Made by a program: the position numbers and the translations under genes. A stretch of 64,000 nt of DNA, from assembly GCF_012396235.1 (NCBI RefSeq), contig NZ_JAAXPA010000028.1, positions 46,742-110,741 of the forward strand, in the 5' to 3' direction. Source of the stretch: Rhodococcus opacus (GTDB lineage: Bacteria; Actinomycetota; Actinomycetes; Mycobacteriales; Mycobacteriaceae). Below the pieces are notes generated by a model. The model was not told the origin of the DNA. It saw only the letters and a list, made by a program, of their open reading frames with translations, and searched no databases. This document shows positions 19,079 to 27,051 of this stretch, piece by piece. The stretch's first letter is position 1. Every line of letters begins with the position of its first letter.

Positions 19079-20463
19079 CACTGGCACCCGCACGTGCGGA
19101 GCGCAGCGGCAAGTGCGTCGAGTGCGGGACGGCTGACCTCCGGCGGGCGGTCGTTGGACATCAGCGCGAACGTGAGCACCCGCCCGTTCTGGTCCACCAC
19201 GTAGCCGGCGAGCGCGCTGGCCGTGGACAGGGTGCCGGTCTTCGCCCGCACCCACCCGGCGCCCGTGCGGTTCCCCGACGCGTAGCGGTCGGACAGGCTG
19301 CCCGTGGCGCCGGCCACCGGCAGGTAGTCGAGCATCGGCCGCAGGGCGGGATTGCCCTCGCCCGCGGCCGCCGTGAGGACCTGGTCGAGTGTGTGCGGCG
19401 CGATGCGGTCGTCGACGGACAACCCGCTCGCGTCGTGCAGGGTGAATCCCGACAGATCGAATCCGGCCGCGGTCAGCGTCTGGCCGATGGTCGCGACGGC
19501 GCCCTTGAACGATGCTTCCGCACCGGCATTCATGGCAACCTCCCGCCCGATCGCTTCGGCAAGCACATTGTCCGAGTGTTCCATCATCTGCCGCAACCGG
19601 TCGCGCAGCGGCGCGGACTGCACACTCGCCACGGTAGCCGCACCGGGCGCCGCGACCCCCGACGTGACCGCCGACGGGGCGACGCCGAGCGCACCGGCGA
19701 GCGTCCGTCCGGCGTCGAGCGCGGGTGTCGAACTGCGCGGCGACTCGTCCACGAGCGGGTCGGCCCGTCCGCCGTCGATCATGATCGGTTCGGTGGGGGT
19801 GATGAATCCGGCGCCGACGTCCGTCGGGAACCATCCCTGCGCCATGGTGTCGCCCGAGTAGATGCTGGTGTCGACCACGATGCTCGTCACCTGGATGCCC
19901 GCGTTCCGGACCTGATCGACCAGTTGCGAGATGTGCGCCGCACCCGGGTAGTAGCCGTTCTCCCCGACCGGCTTCGCGGTGAGAGTGGGATCACCACCGG
20001 CCACGAGGACGATCTCGCCGGGAGTCGCGCCGTGCACCACCTTCGTCGTCACCCGACGGTCGGGCGGTAGCGCCAGCAGCGCGGATCCCGCGGTGAGGAC
20101 CTTGGTGGTCGACGCCGGGGTCATCGGGGTCTGCGGGTTGACGCTCCACAGGACCTGACCGGTGACCGCGTCGGCGACCGTTCCGCTGAACGTGCCGAGG
20201 TCGGGGTTGGCGGCGGCCGGACCGACCGCGGCGGCGATCCCCTGCGCCGTCGGCATCGGCGCGTCGTCCGGCACTGGCGTGACCTGCGGGGCCGCCGTGA
20301 TCGGTGCCGGTTCGGGCGCGATCGTCAGTTCACCGCGGCCCGCCGACGCGTTGTGCGCGGTCACCGCGACCACCAGAACAGCCGCCATCGCGAGCACCAC
20401 GACGACGACCGACGCGAACAGAATTCGCATGTTCCGACGGTGGCGTCCCGCCAACGAGCCCAT
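19078..20463 (-). CDS. dacB: D-alanyl-D-alanine carboxypeptidase/endopeptidase (PBP4 class)
   Basis: The 461-residue protein is a class C low-molecular-mass penicillin-binding protein acting on periplasmic peptidoglycan. An N-terminal signal/anchor spans about residues 13-36. The catalytic motifs are S118-T-T-K121, S297-D-N and K408-T-G. A Pro/Ala-rich linker (about 45-75) follows the anchor. I chose the ATG at 20463 because AGGGAAAG sits about six bases upstream; an in-frame TTG at 20487 is the alternative. It is divergent from ppa, with shared promoter space at 20464-20594. Confidence 0.92.
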   Translation of the reverse strand: MGSLAGRHRRNMRILFASVVVVVLAMAAVLVVAVTAHNASAGRGELTIAPEPAPITAAPQVTPVPDDAPMPTAQGIAAAVGPAAANPDLGTFSGTVADAVTGQVLWSVNPQTPMTPASTTKVLTAGSALLALPPDRRVTTKVVHGATPGEIVLVAGGDPTLTAKPVGENGYYPGAAHISQLVDQVRNAGIQVTSIVVDTSIYSGDTMAQGWFPTDVGAGFITPTEPIMIDGGRADPLVDESPRSSTPALDAGRTLAGALGVAPSAVTSGVAAPGAATVASVQSAPLRDRLRQMMEHSDNVLAEAIGREVAMNAGAEASFKGAVATIGQTLTAAGFDLSGFTLHDASGLSVDDRIAPHTLDQVLTAAAGEGNPALRPMLDYLPVAGATGSLSDRYASGNRTGAGWVRAKTGTLSTASALAGYVVDQNGRVLTFALMSNDRPPEVSRPALDALAAALRTCGCQ

Positions 20464-20594
20464 CTTCTTCTTTCCCTGGCCCGGCAACGCGCCTCCGTCT
20501 TCACTGTGATTCGTGGGTGGTCAGACAACCAACCTTATCCTCGACCCGATATCCTCTCCCCGAATCATCATCGACACGACAGCGAGGAATCGGC

Positions 20595-21086
20595 GTGGAG
20601 TTCGACGTCACCATCGAGATCCCCAAGGGTCAGCGAAACAAGTACGAGGTCGACCACGTGACCGGTCGCGTGAAGCTGGACCGCTACCTCTACACCGCGT
20701 TCGGCTACCCGGCCGACTACGGCTTCATCGAGAACACCCTCGGCGAGGACGGCGATCCGCTGGACGCGCTGGTCCTGCTCCCCGAGTCCGTGTTCCCCGG
20801 CGTCATCGTCGAGGCACGTCCCGTCGGCATGTTCAAGATGGTCGACGAGGCCGGCGGCGACGACAAGGTGCTGTGTGTGCCGGCCGGCGACCCGCGGTGG
20901 GACCACATCCAGGACATCGGCGACGTCCCGCAGTTCGAGCTGGACGCCATCAAGCACTTCTTCGTCCACTACAAGGACCTCGAGCCAGGCAAGCACGTCG
21001 AGGCAGCCGACTGGGTCGGGCTCGCCGAGGCGAAGGCCGAGGTCGAGGCTTCGCTCAAGCGTCTGAAGGACAACGGCGGGCACTGA
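20595..21086 (+). CDS. ppa: Inorganic pyrophosphatase, family I
   Basis: The 163-residue cytoplasmic enzyme hydrolyses pyrophosphate. Family I signatures include EIPKGQRNKYEVDH, the active-site GEDGDPLDALVLLP (about residues 55-68) and DPRWDHIQDIGDVP. GTG at 20595 is preceded by GAGGAAT six bases upstream. The gene is divergent from dacB, matching the mycobacterial arrangement. Confidence 0.97.
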   Translation: MEFDVTIEIPKGQRNKYEVDHVTGRVKLDRYLYTAFGYPADYGFIENTLGEDGDPLDALVLLPESVFPGVIVEARPVGMFKMVDEAGGDDKVLCVPAGDPRWDHIQDIGDVPQFELDAIKHFFVHYKDLEPGKHVEAADWVGLAEAKAEVEASLKRLKDNGGH

Positions 21087-21138
21087 GCTGGCGGCGAATC
21101 GTCTGGCACTGAGCCGGCGGCGAATCGTCTGGCACTGA
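21079..21138 (+). repeat. 26-bp tandem duplication over the ppa stop codon
   Basis: A 26-base unit beginning GGCACTGAGC and ending GAATCGTCT is present at 21079-21104 and again at 21105-21130 with one mismatch, with a partial third start at 21131-21138. The first copy contains the ppa stop. It resembles the 16-bp duplication over the rhodanese stop. Confidence 0.85.
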
Positions 21139-21160
21139 ACCTCTCGACGTTCACGGTAGC

Positions 21161-21189
21161 GGCGTCCATCCCCCGCGGGGGTGGGCGCC
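21161..21189. terminator. Likely bidirectional terminator between ppa and a convergent exporter
   Basis: A GC-rich hairpin has a CCCCC/GGGGG inner stem, a small internal mismatch and a GGCG/CGCC outer stem. It lies between two convergent genes. There is no clear T run, as is usual in high-GC actinobacteria. Confidence 0.5.
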
Positions 21190-21200
21190 GTTGTCGTCTC

Positions 21201-22859
21201 TCACTCCTCCGTTTCTCCCCGCGCTGCGGCCTGGAGTCCGGACTCGCTGCGGAGCGGTACTTCCTTCCACAGCACGGTGAGGACGAAGGCGACGACGGCG
21301 AGCATCGACACGCTGAGGAAGACGGATCCGATGGCGTCCGCGAATCCTTCCCGGAAGGGCAGGGCCAGCACGTCGTCGAGTTTCCCGATCACCGAACTGT
21401 CCGTGAGGACTCCGCTGACGCCGGCGTGGTCGGGGGTGAGCATTCCCTGGCCCATGGCGGCCTCCGCGGGGTCGTTGCTCTGGGCGGCCGCCACGACGGC
21501 TCGACGGAAGTCGGATGTGCCTGCGGCGGCCGTCACCCGCTCGCCGATGGCCGGGGTGAGGCGGGAGAAGAGGATCGACAGGAAGATCGCGACGCCGGCG
21601 GTGCCGCCGATCTGCCGGAAGAACGTGGCCGCTCCGGTCGACACCCCCATGTCCTGTGGGGGCAGCGCGTTCTGAATGGCGAGGGTGAGGGGCTGCATCA
21701 GGTTTCCGAGACCGAGTCCGAGGATCAGCATGAACACCATGACGACGGGCATCGGGGTGTCGGCGGCCAGCGTGTGCAGCAGGAACGCGCCGACCGCGAT
21801 CAGGGCGGTGCCCAGGATCGGGAAGTACCGGTACCGTCCGGTCCGCGAGATCATCTGACCGCTGACCACCGAGCCGGCCATGAGTCCGAGGACCATCGGC
21901 AGGATCTGGAACCCGGCGAGGGTGGGGCTCGAGCCCTTCACCACCTGCAGGTACTGGGGTAGCAGGGTGATGCCGCCGAACATGACGGCGCCCACGACGA
22001 GGCTGATCACGACGCCGAGCGCGAAGGTGCTGTTGCGGAAGAAGCGCATCGGGATGAGTGCGTCATCCTTCATCGCCAGTTCCACCGCCACGAAGGCGAG
22101 CACGCCGATGACGCCGATCACGTAACACGCCAACGACTTCGAACTTCCCCATCCCCAGCTGTGCCCCTGTTCGGCGACGACGAGCAACGGCACCACGCCG
22201 ACCGCGAGGGCGATCGCACCCCACCAGTCGATCCGCCGGCTTCCGCTCGGTCGTCGCGGCAGGTGCAGCACCCGGGACACGACCGTGAGCGCGACGAGTC
22301 CCACCGGCACGTTGACGAGGAAAACCCAACGCCAGCCGTCGATTCCGAGGAGCTGGTCCTGTCCGGCGAACACTCCGCCGAGGACCGGCCCGAGGACGCT
22401 GGACGTGCCGAACACGGCCAGGAAGTAGCCCTGGTACCTGGCCCGTTCACGCGGGGAGACGATGTCGCCGATGATGGTGAGCGCCAACGAGAACAGACCG
22501 CCGGCGCCGAGTCCCTGGACCGCACGGAAGGCCGCGAGCATGTACATCGACGTCGAGAACGTGCACAGGACCGAGCCGATCACGAACACCGTGATCGCGA
22601 ACATGAAGAACGGCTTGCGGCCGTAGATGTCGGACAGTTTGCCGTAGAGCGGCGTCGCCAGGGTGGCGGTGACGAGGTATGCGGTGGTTGCCCACGCCTG
22701 CAGCGAGTATCCGTCGAGGTCGTCGGCGATGGTGCGGATCGCCGTCGCCACGATCGTCTGGTCGAGCGCGGCGAGGAACATGCCGAGCATCAACCCGCTG
22801 AGTACAGCCAGGATCTGCCGGTGGGTATAAGCCACCGGCGTTTCGACCGAATTCGACAC
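21201..22859 (-). CDS. MFS drug exporter, DHA2 (EmrB/QacA) family
   Basis: The 552-residue protein has about 14 hydrophobic segments and the DHA2 signatures LDQTIVATAIRTIADDL (first helix), GKLSDIYGRKP (motif A) and the antiporter motif C region around GPVLGGVFAG. It likely exports hydrophobic or cationic compounds by proton exchange. I prefer the GTG at 22859, preceded by GAGGAA, over a TTG at 22898 because the longer form would place an operator-like palindrome inside the coding region. It ends convergent to ppa. Substrate is unknown. Confidence 0.88.
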   Translation of the reverse strand: MSNSVETPVAYTHRQILAVLSGLMLGMFLAALDQTIVATAIRTIADDLDGYSLQAWATTAYLVTATLATPLYGKLSDIYGRKPFFMFAITVFVIGSVLCTFSTSMYMLAAFRAVQGLGAGGLFSLALTIIGDIVSPRERARYQGYFLAVFGTSSVLGPVLGGVFAGQDQLLGIDGWRWVFLVNVPVGLVALTVVSRVLHLPRRPSGSRRIDWWGAIALAVGVVPLLVVAEQGHSWGWGSSKSLACYVIGVIGVLAFVAVELAMKDDALIPMRFFRNSTFALGVVISLVVGAVMFGGITLLPQYLQVVKGSSPTLAGFQILPMVLGLMAGSVVSGQMISRTGRYRYFPILGTALIAVGAFLLHTLAADTPMPVVMVFMLILGLGLGNLMQPLTLAIQNALPPQDMGVSTGAATFFRQIGGTAGVAIFLSILFSRLTPAIGERVTAAAGTSDFRRAVVAAAQSNDPAEAAMGQGMLTPDHAGVSGVLTDSSVIGKLDDVLALPFREGFADAIGSVFLSVSMLAVVAFVLTVLWKEVPLRSESGLQAAARGETEE

Positions 22860-22864
22860 TGTTT

Positions 22865-22917
22865 CCTCGCTGCGCTGTCGTTTACTTGTAGTCGGCAAGT
22901 ATGCGAGCGCAGCGAGG
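22865..22917. promoter_or_regulatory. Nested palindromes upstream of the DHA2 exporter (candidate operator)
   Basis: The palindrome TACTTGTAGTCGGCAAGTA (22883-22901) has six-base arms typical of a TetR-family site. It is nested inside a perfect 12-base inverted repeat, CCTCGCTGCGCT at 22865-22876 and its complement at 22906-22917. No regulator gene is adjacent to the exporter, so any controlling protein is encoded elsewhere. Confidence 0.5.
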
Positions 22918-22970
22918 TTTCGGGCAACTGATGGACTGAGCTTTACCTGCGGATAAGGCTCTGCGACCGG

Positions 22971-23801
22971 CTATTCGCCCGTGAATTCAGGGGCGCGCTT
23001 CTCGAAGACGGCAGTGATCGCCTCGGTCAGGTCCTGCGACGGCAGGAACGCGGCGTTCCATGCGGCGACGTAGCGCAGGCTGTCGTCGACGGCGGCCGCG
23101 CGGGAGTGGTCGAGGACGTCCTTGATGCCATGGACGACGAGCGGCGGGTTCGCCGCGATCTCGGCCGCGGTGTCGTGCGCGGCGACGAGGACGGCGTCGG
23201 CGTCCGCGAAGACGCCATTGACGAGACCGATCTTCTCGGCGCGCCCGGAGTCGATGTCCTTGCCGGTGAGCGCGAGTTCCCGCAGATGACCGTCGCCGAT
23301 GATGGCGGGCAGTCTGGCGAAGCTGCCCATGTCGGCGACGATCGCGACCTTGACCTCACGGATGCTGAACTTCGCGTCGGTGCTGGCGTACCGGATGTCG
23401 CACGCGGAGATCAGGTCGACGCCACCGCCGATGCACCAGCCCTGGATGGCCGCGACCACCGGTTTGCGGCAGTCGGCGACCGCGTTGATGCCGGACTGCA
23501 TCCGCTTGATCATGTCGTGGAACGCGGTACGCGGGCCGGCCTGCGCCTTGTCGGCGAGGACGGAACCGAAGCTGCCGCTCATGGCGGGCAGGTCGAGACC
23601 GAAGGAGAAGTTCTTGCCGGAGCCGGCGATCACCACGGCCCGCACGTCCGGATCGGTGTCGAGTTCACCGAAGATCTCGGGGAGCTCGCTCCAGAAATCC
23701 GGGCCCATCGCGTTGCCCTTTCCGGGTCCGATGAGCGTCACCTGCGCGACGTGATCCTTGCGCTCGACGGTGAACGCATTCCAGGTCTTCTGTTCGGTCA
23801 T
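22971..23801 (-). CDS. Crotonase-superfamily protein, dienoyl-CoA isomerase-like
   Basis: The 276-residue protein has the crotonase fold: oxyanion-hole segments SFGLDLPAMSG and GWCIGGGVDLISACD, followed by the catalytic stretch IREVKVAIVADMGSFARLP. In that stretch E149 and D157 are eight residues apart, the same spacing as the Glu/Asp pair of mitochondrial delta3,5-delta2,4-dienoyl-CoA isomerase. I therefore favour an isomerase acting on unsaturated acyl-CoA over a simple hydratase. It probably forms a single-gene unit. The start is ATG at 23801. Confidence 0.85.
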   Translation of the reverse strand: MTEQKTWNAFTVERKDHVAQVTLIGPGKGNAMGPDFWSELPEIFGELDTDPDVRAVVIAGSGKNFSFGLDLPAMSGSFGSVLADKAQAGPRTAFHDMIKRMQSGINAVADCRKPVVAAIQGWCIGGGVDLISACDIRYASTDAKFSIREVKVAIVADMGSFARLPAIIGDGHLRELALTGKDIDSGRAEKIGLVNGVFADADAVLVAAHDTAAEIAANPPLVVHGIKDVLDHSRAAAVDDSLRYVAAWNAAFLPSQDLTEAITAVFEKRAPEFTGE

Positions 23802-23826
23802 TACTCAAGAGTAACCACCGCTCTTC

Positions 23827-23862
23827 GACGTCACGCGAAATACCCTGGAGGTCTCTGCACCG
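23827..23862 (+). promoter_or_regulatory. Leader element shared with the downstream hydrolase gene, copy 1
   Basis: GACGTCAC (23827-23834), ATACC (23840-23844) and TGGAGG followed by TCTGCACCG occur in the same order as at 25232-25262 upstream of the next gene. The element ends 21 bases before the oxidoreductase ATG. Confidence 0.45.
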
Positions 23863-23883
23863 TCTTGTGAACGGACGGCCGCC

Positions 23884-25203
23884 ATGACGCACCGGACGAT
23901 CCCGGCCGGCGACGCCGTAGTCGTCGGCGCCGGAATGGGGGGACTGCTTGCCGCGGCGGCTCTCGCCGGAACGTTCCGGAGCGTCGTCGTCCTCGACCGC
24001 GACATCCTGCCCGACACGGCGACCGCGCGCAGGTGCGTGCCGCAGGCCCGGCACGTGCACGCCCTTCTCGCCGGCGGGCAGGCCGCGATGGAGGACCTCC
24101 TCCCGGGGTTCGCGTCCGAGCTCCTGGCCCTCGGCGCCACCGCGGGCGACGCGCTGGGCGACATCCGGTGGATCGTCGACGGACACCGGATGGCCCGCGA
24201 GATCAGTGGGGTCCCCGGCATTCTCGCGAGCAGACCGCTCGTCGAGTGGCAGATGCGCAGGCGGGTCGAGGCGCTGCCGAATGTGCGAATACTGGACCGT
24301 TCCGACGTCACGGGTCTCACCGTCGACGGCGGGCGGGTGACCGGCGTGACCGTGCAGCACCGCGGCGGCGTCCCACCGGAGGTCGTCGGGACCGATCTCG
24401 TCGTGGACTCGTCCGGCCGCAGTTCGCAGACTGTCGCCCGGCTCGGCGAGCTGGGTTTCGCGCCGCCGGCCGAGTCGCAGCTGGCCGTGGACGTCAGCTA
24501 CGCGACGAGGCACTTCCGGCTCGACCCGCCGCATCTGGACGGGGATTCCGGCATCGGGATGGCGCCGGGACCGTCCAGTCCGCGCAGCGGATTCATGGGC
24601 GTGCAGGAGAACGGCACCTGGATCGTCACTCTCGCCGGGTACGGGGACGATGTGCCGCCGCTGGATCCGGACGGCTTCCTCGACTTCGTGAAGTCGTTCC
24701 CCGCCCCGGACATGTACGAGGCACTGCGCACGGCCGAGCCGGTGGACGACGGGGTGCGTTACCGGATCCCGACGACCGTCCGGCGGCACTATTCCGCGGA
24801 CGATCTGCCGTCGAATTATCTGCCGTTCGCGGACGCCATCTGCTCGTTCAACCCGATCTACGGCCAGGGCATGAGCGTCGCCGCGGTGGAGGCGACGATC
24901 CTGCGGGACTGCCTGCGGTCGGGGCGCGCGCATCTCGCTCACCGGTTCCTCCGCGGGGCGAACCGGTGTATCGATGCCGCGTGGACGCTCACCGTCGACA
25001 ACGACCTCCGGATCCCGGCCGTACCCGGTCGGCGGTCGGCGCGGGTGCGGTTGGTCAATGCGTACACGTCCCGGCTCGATCGGGCGGCGTCCGTCGACCC
25101 GGCCGTGGGGTCCGCGTTCCTCCGGGTGACGCATCTTCTCGACCGTCCGGGGACGCTGCTCCGGCCGGCGACGGTGTTGCGGGTTCTGCTTGCGTCCCGC
25201 TGA
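23884..25203 (+). CDS. FAD-dependent oxidoreductase / monooxygenase-like
   Basis: The 439-residue protein has an N-terminal FAD-binding dinucleotide motif, VVVGAGMGGLLAAAAL (glycines at 15, 17 and 20), and a DSSGRSS stretch that resembles the DG motif of aromatic hydroxylases. NPIYGQGMSVAAVEA near residue 320 is the second FAD/ribityl motif of group A monooxygenases. The substrate is unknown. It is followed 75 bases later by a hydrolase gene with a matching leader, so the two may act together. Confidence 0.82.
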   Translation: MTHRTIPAGDAVVVGAGMGGLLAAAALAGTFRSVVVLDRDILPDTATARRCVPQARHVHALLAGGQAAMEDLLPGFASELLALGATAGDALGDIRWIVDGHRMAREISGVPGILASRPLVEWQMRRRVEALPNVRILDRSDVTGLTVDGGRVTGVTVQHRGGVPPEVVGTDLVVDSSGRSSQTVARLGELGFAPPAESQLAVDVSYATRHFRLDPPHLDGDSGIGMAPGPSSPRSGFMGVQENGTWIVTLAGYGDDVPPLDPDGFLDFVKSFPAPDMYEALRTAEPVDDGVRYRIPTTVRRHYSADDLPSNYLPFADAICSFNPIYGQGMSVAAVEATILRDCLRSGRAHLAHRFLRGANRCIDAAWTLTVDNDLRIPAVPGRRSARVRLVNAYTSRLDRAASVDPAVGSAFLRVTHLLDRPGTLLRPATVLRVLLASR

Positions 25204-25231
25204 CGGACGACCGCGAGATTACCTGTATGTT

Positions 25232-25262
25232 GACGTCACAGATACCTGGAGGATCTGCGCCG
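25232..25262 (+). promoter_or_regulatory. Leader element shared with the upstream oxidoreductase gene, copy 2
   Basis: GACGTCAC at 25232-25239, then GATACCTGGAGGATC and TGCGCCG, match the element at 23827-23862 apart from small indels. The GATACCT half resembles the left arm of the TetR-divergon palindrome at 27000-27013. It ends 16 bases before the hydrolase GTG. Confidence 0.45.
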
Positions 25263-25278
25263 CCACGAGAGGAAATCC

Positions 25279-26346
25279 GTGCTCGACATCGCCTGGAACC
25301 CGACGCTGAACACGCTGACCCGCAACGCCTGGCGACTGTCCTTCGGCGGCGGAATCGCACCGGTCCAGCGAACCCCGTCGACGCGCATCCACGAGGCGCC
25401 CCATCAGGACCTGTACCGGTTCGACAGCACCGAGACCGACGGCGGCCGACCCGTCCTCCTCGTGCCCCCGCTCGCGGCGCCCGCACACTGCTTCGACCTC
25501 CGGCCGGGCCAGAGCCTGGCCGCGCACCTCGTCGGTTCGGGCAAGGCGGCGTATCTCGTCGACTACGGCACGATGGGCTACTCCGACCGCGGCCTGGGGT
25601 TCGAGGACTGGATCGACGACTTCATCCCGGCGGCGGTCGACCGCGTGTCCCGACTCCACGACGGTGCACCCGTCGACCTGATCGGCTGGAGCCTCGGGGG
25701 AACGATGTCGCTGCTCACGGCCGCGGGCCGGAACTATCTGCCGATCGGTTCGGTGACGGCGATCGGCACGCCGATCGACTACGAGTCGGTGACCATGATC
25801 GCGCCGCTGCGGATGGTCGGCCGGTTCACCGGCGACCGCCCCCTCACCACCGCGACGCGGGCGATGGGCGGACTGCCCGCGCCGCTGGTCCAGGCGAGCT
25901 ACCGTTTCACGGCACTTCAGCGCGAGCTCACCAAGCCGTGGTTCATCGCCAGGAACCTGCACGACACCGAGACCCTGGCACGCATGGAGTCCATCGACCG
26001 GTTCATGGCCGACATGCCGGGTTATCCCGCGCGGTTCTTCCGCCAGGTCTGCACCGAGCTGATCCTCGGGAACGCGCTCGCCGCGGGGAGTTTCCAGACC
26101 CGGAACGGCGCGATCGCGCTGGCCGATCTCGCGGTGCCGGTTCTCGCGATCGGTGGCACCGAGGACGTCATCGCGCCGATCCCTTCGGTCCGGGCGGCGA
26201 CGGACGTGCTCACCGGTTCTCCGTCGGTGCGGTTCGAGTCCGCGCCGGGCAGCCACCTCGGGCTCGTCGCGGGCCCGAAGGCCAAGGACTCCACGTGGGC
26301 CCACATCGACGGCTTCCTCGACGGGGTCGTCGCGCAGACCGCCTGA
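25279..26346 (+). CDS. Alpha/beta hydrolase related to PHA synthase-like proteins
   Basis: The 355-residue product has an alpha/beta hydrolase catalytic set: S138 in the elbow GWSLGG, D296 in GGTEDVIAP and H326 in GSHLGLV. Its overall layout (PVLLVPPLAAPAHCFDL, later YLVDYGTMG) resembles class III PHA synthase PhaC. However, the nucleophile is Ser rather than the Cys of true PHA synthases, so esterase or acyl-transfer activity is more likely than polymer synthesis. The GTG start has AGAGGAAA upstream. It converges on a TetR gene, whose stop lies two bases further on. Confidence 0.83.
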   Translation: MLDIAWNPTLNTLTRNAWRLSFGGGIAPVQRTPSTRIHEAPHQDLYRFDSTETDGGRPVLLVPPLAAPAHCFDLRPGQSLAAHLVGSGKAAYLVDYGTMGYSDRGLGFEDWIDDFIPAAVDRVSRLHDGAPVDLIGWSLGGTMSLLTAAGRNYLPIGSVTAIGTPIDYESVTMIAPLRMVGRFTGDRPLTTATRAMGGLPAPLVQASYRFTALQRELTKPWFIARNLHDTETLARMESIDRFMADMPGYPARFFRQVCTELILGNALAAGSFQTRNGAIALADLAVPVLAIGGTEDVIAPIPSVRAATDVLTGSPSVRFESAPGSHLGLVAGPKAKDSTWAHIDGFLDGVVAQTA

Positions 26347-26348
26347 GA

Positions 26349-26999
26349 TCAGGTCAGTCCGGCCCTGGCGACGGCGCCCGCGAACAGCGCGGTGACCGCG
26401 GCGCCCATCGTCGACTGATCCACTTCCTCGGGGTCGACGGAGTGTTCGAGCACGAGGCCGGAGATGAGGGCCATCAGCGAGATGGCCGTGGTGCGGACGT
26501 CGAACGTGTCGTCGACCCCCCACTCCCGCGCGCGCTCGCCGATCAATTCGACGAGCCTTCCCCGCAATTGCCGCCGCTCCCGCAGGTAGGCCTGGGCGAT
26601 CTGCGGGTCGCGTGCGGCGAGCACACCGAATTCGAGCACCAGCAGTGACCAGCCCGGTTCGCGCACCATCCACGACGCGACGGCCTCGCCCCCTTTGCCC
26701 GCGGCGTCCGAGGGGTTCATGCCGGCGATCTCGGCGAGGACCCGTCCCGCCAGTTCGAGTGAGCGCGCCGCGAAGAGCTCGGCGAACAGGTCCTGCTTCG
26801 ACTCGAAGTTCGAATAGACCGCCCCCTTGGTGAACCCCGCCCGGCGGGCCACCTCGGCGAGCCGGGCCGCGCTGAAGCCCCGTTCCGCGAATTCCTCCGC
26901 CGCCGCGTCGAGGAGGCGCTGACGCACGACATCACGACCGGGACGCGTCGTGGGCGCCCATTCGGTGTGACGACTGTCCCGTTGACGATCTTCAGTCAC
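26349..26999 (-). CDS. TetR-family transcriptional regulator
   Basis: The 216-residue protein has an N-terminal helix-turn-helix (AAEEFAERGFSAARLAEVARRAGFTKGAVYSNFESKQDL region, about residues 32-66) and a variable ligand domain. GTG at 26999 lies directly next to two operator-like palindromes and appears leaderless. It is divergent from a membrane protein gene, the usual arrangement for a repressor of an efflux or membrane function. Confidence 0.93.
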   Translation of the reverse strand: MTEDRQRDSRHTEWAPTTRPGRDVVRQRLLDAAAEEFAERGFSAARLAEVARRAGFTKGAVYSNFESKQDLFAELFAARSLELAGRVLAEIAGMNPSDAAGKGGEAVASWMVREPGWSLLVLEFGVLAARDPQIAQAYLRERRQLRGRLVELIGERAREWGVDDTFDVRTTAISLMALISGLVLEHSVDPEEVDQSTMGAAVTALFAGAVARAGLT

Positions 27000-27000
27000 G

Positions 27001-27035
27001 ATACCTAGGGTATTCAATACCCACGGTATTGACAA
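27001..27035. promoter_or_regulatory. Dual TetR operator and divergent promoters
   Basis: Two palindromes of the form ATACCnnnGGTAT lie at 27001-27013 and 27017-27029, centred 16 bp apart. On the minus strand TTGTCA (27030-27035), a 17-base spacer and TACCCT (27007-27012) form a promoter whose start falls seven bases later, at the tetR GTG. Both palindromes therefore overlap that promoter, implying autorepression. On the plus strand TTGACG at 26982-26987 with TAGGGT at 27006-27011 is a plausible promoter for the permease. Confidence 0.7.
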
Positions 27036-27051
27036 GGATCGAGGACGTCCG

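Noticed and set aside
25279..26346. True PHA synthase
   Set aside because: The catalytic nucleophile is Ser138 in GWSLGG rather than the Cys of PhaC.
24033..26648. An 871-codon plus-strand frame over the FAD enzyme and hydrolase
   Set aside because: It is a frame-shifted reading of two recognised genes and runs into the TetR gene antisense; Arg-rich, no domain.
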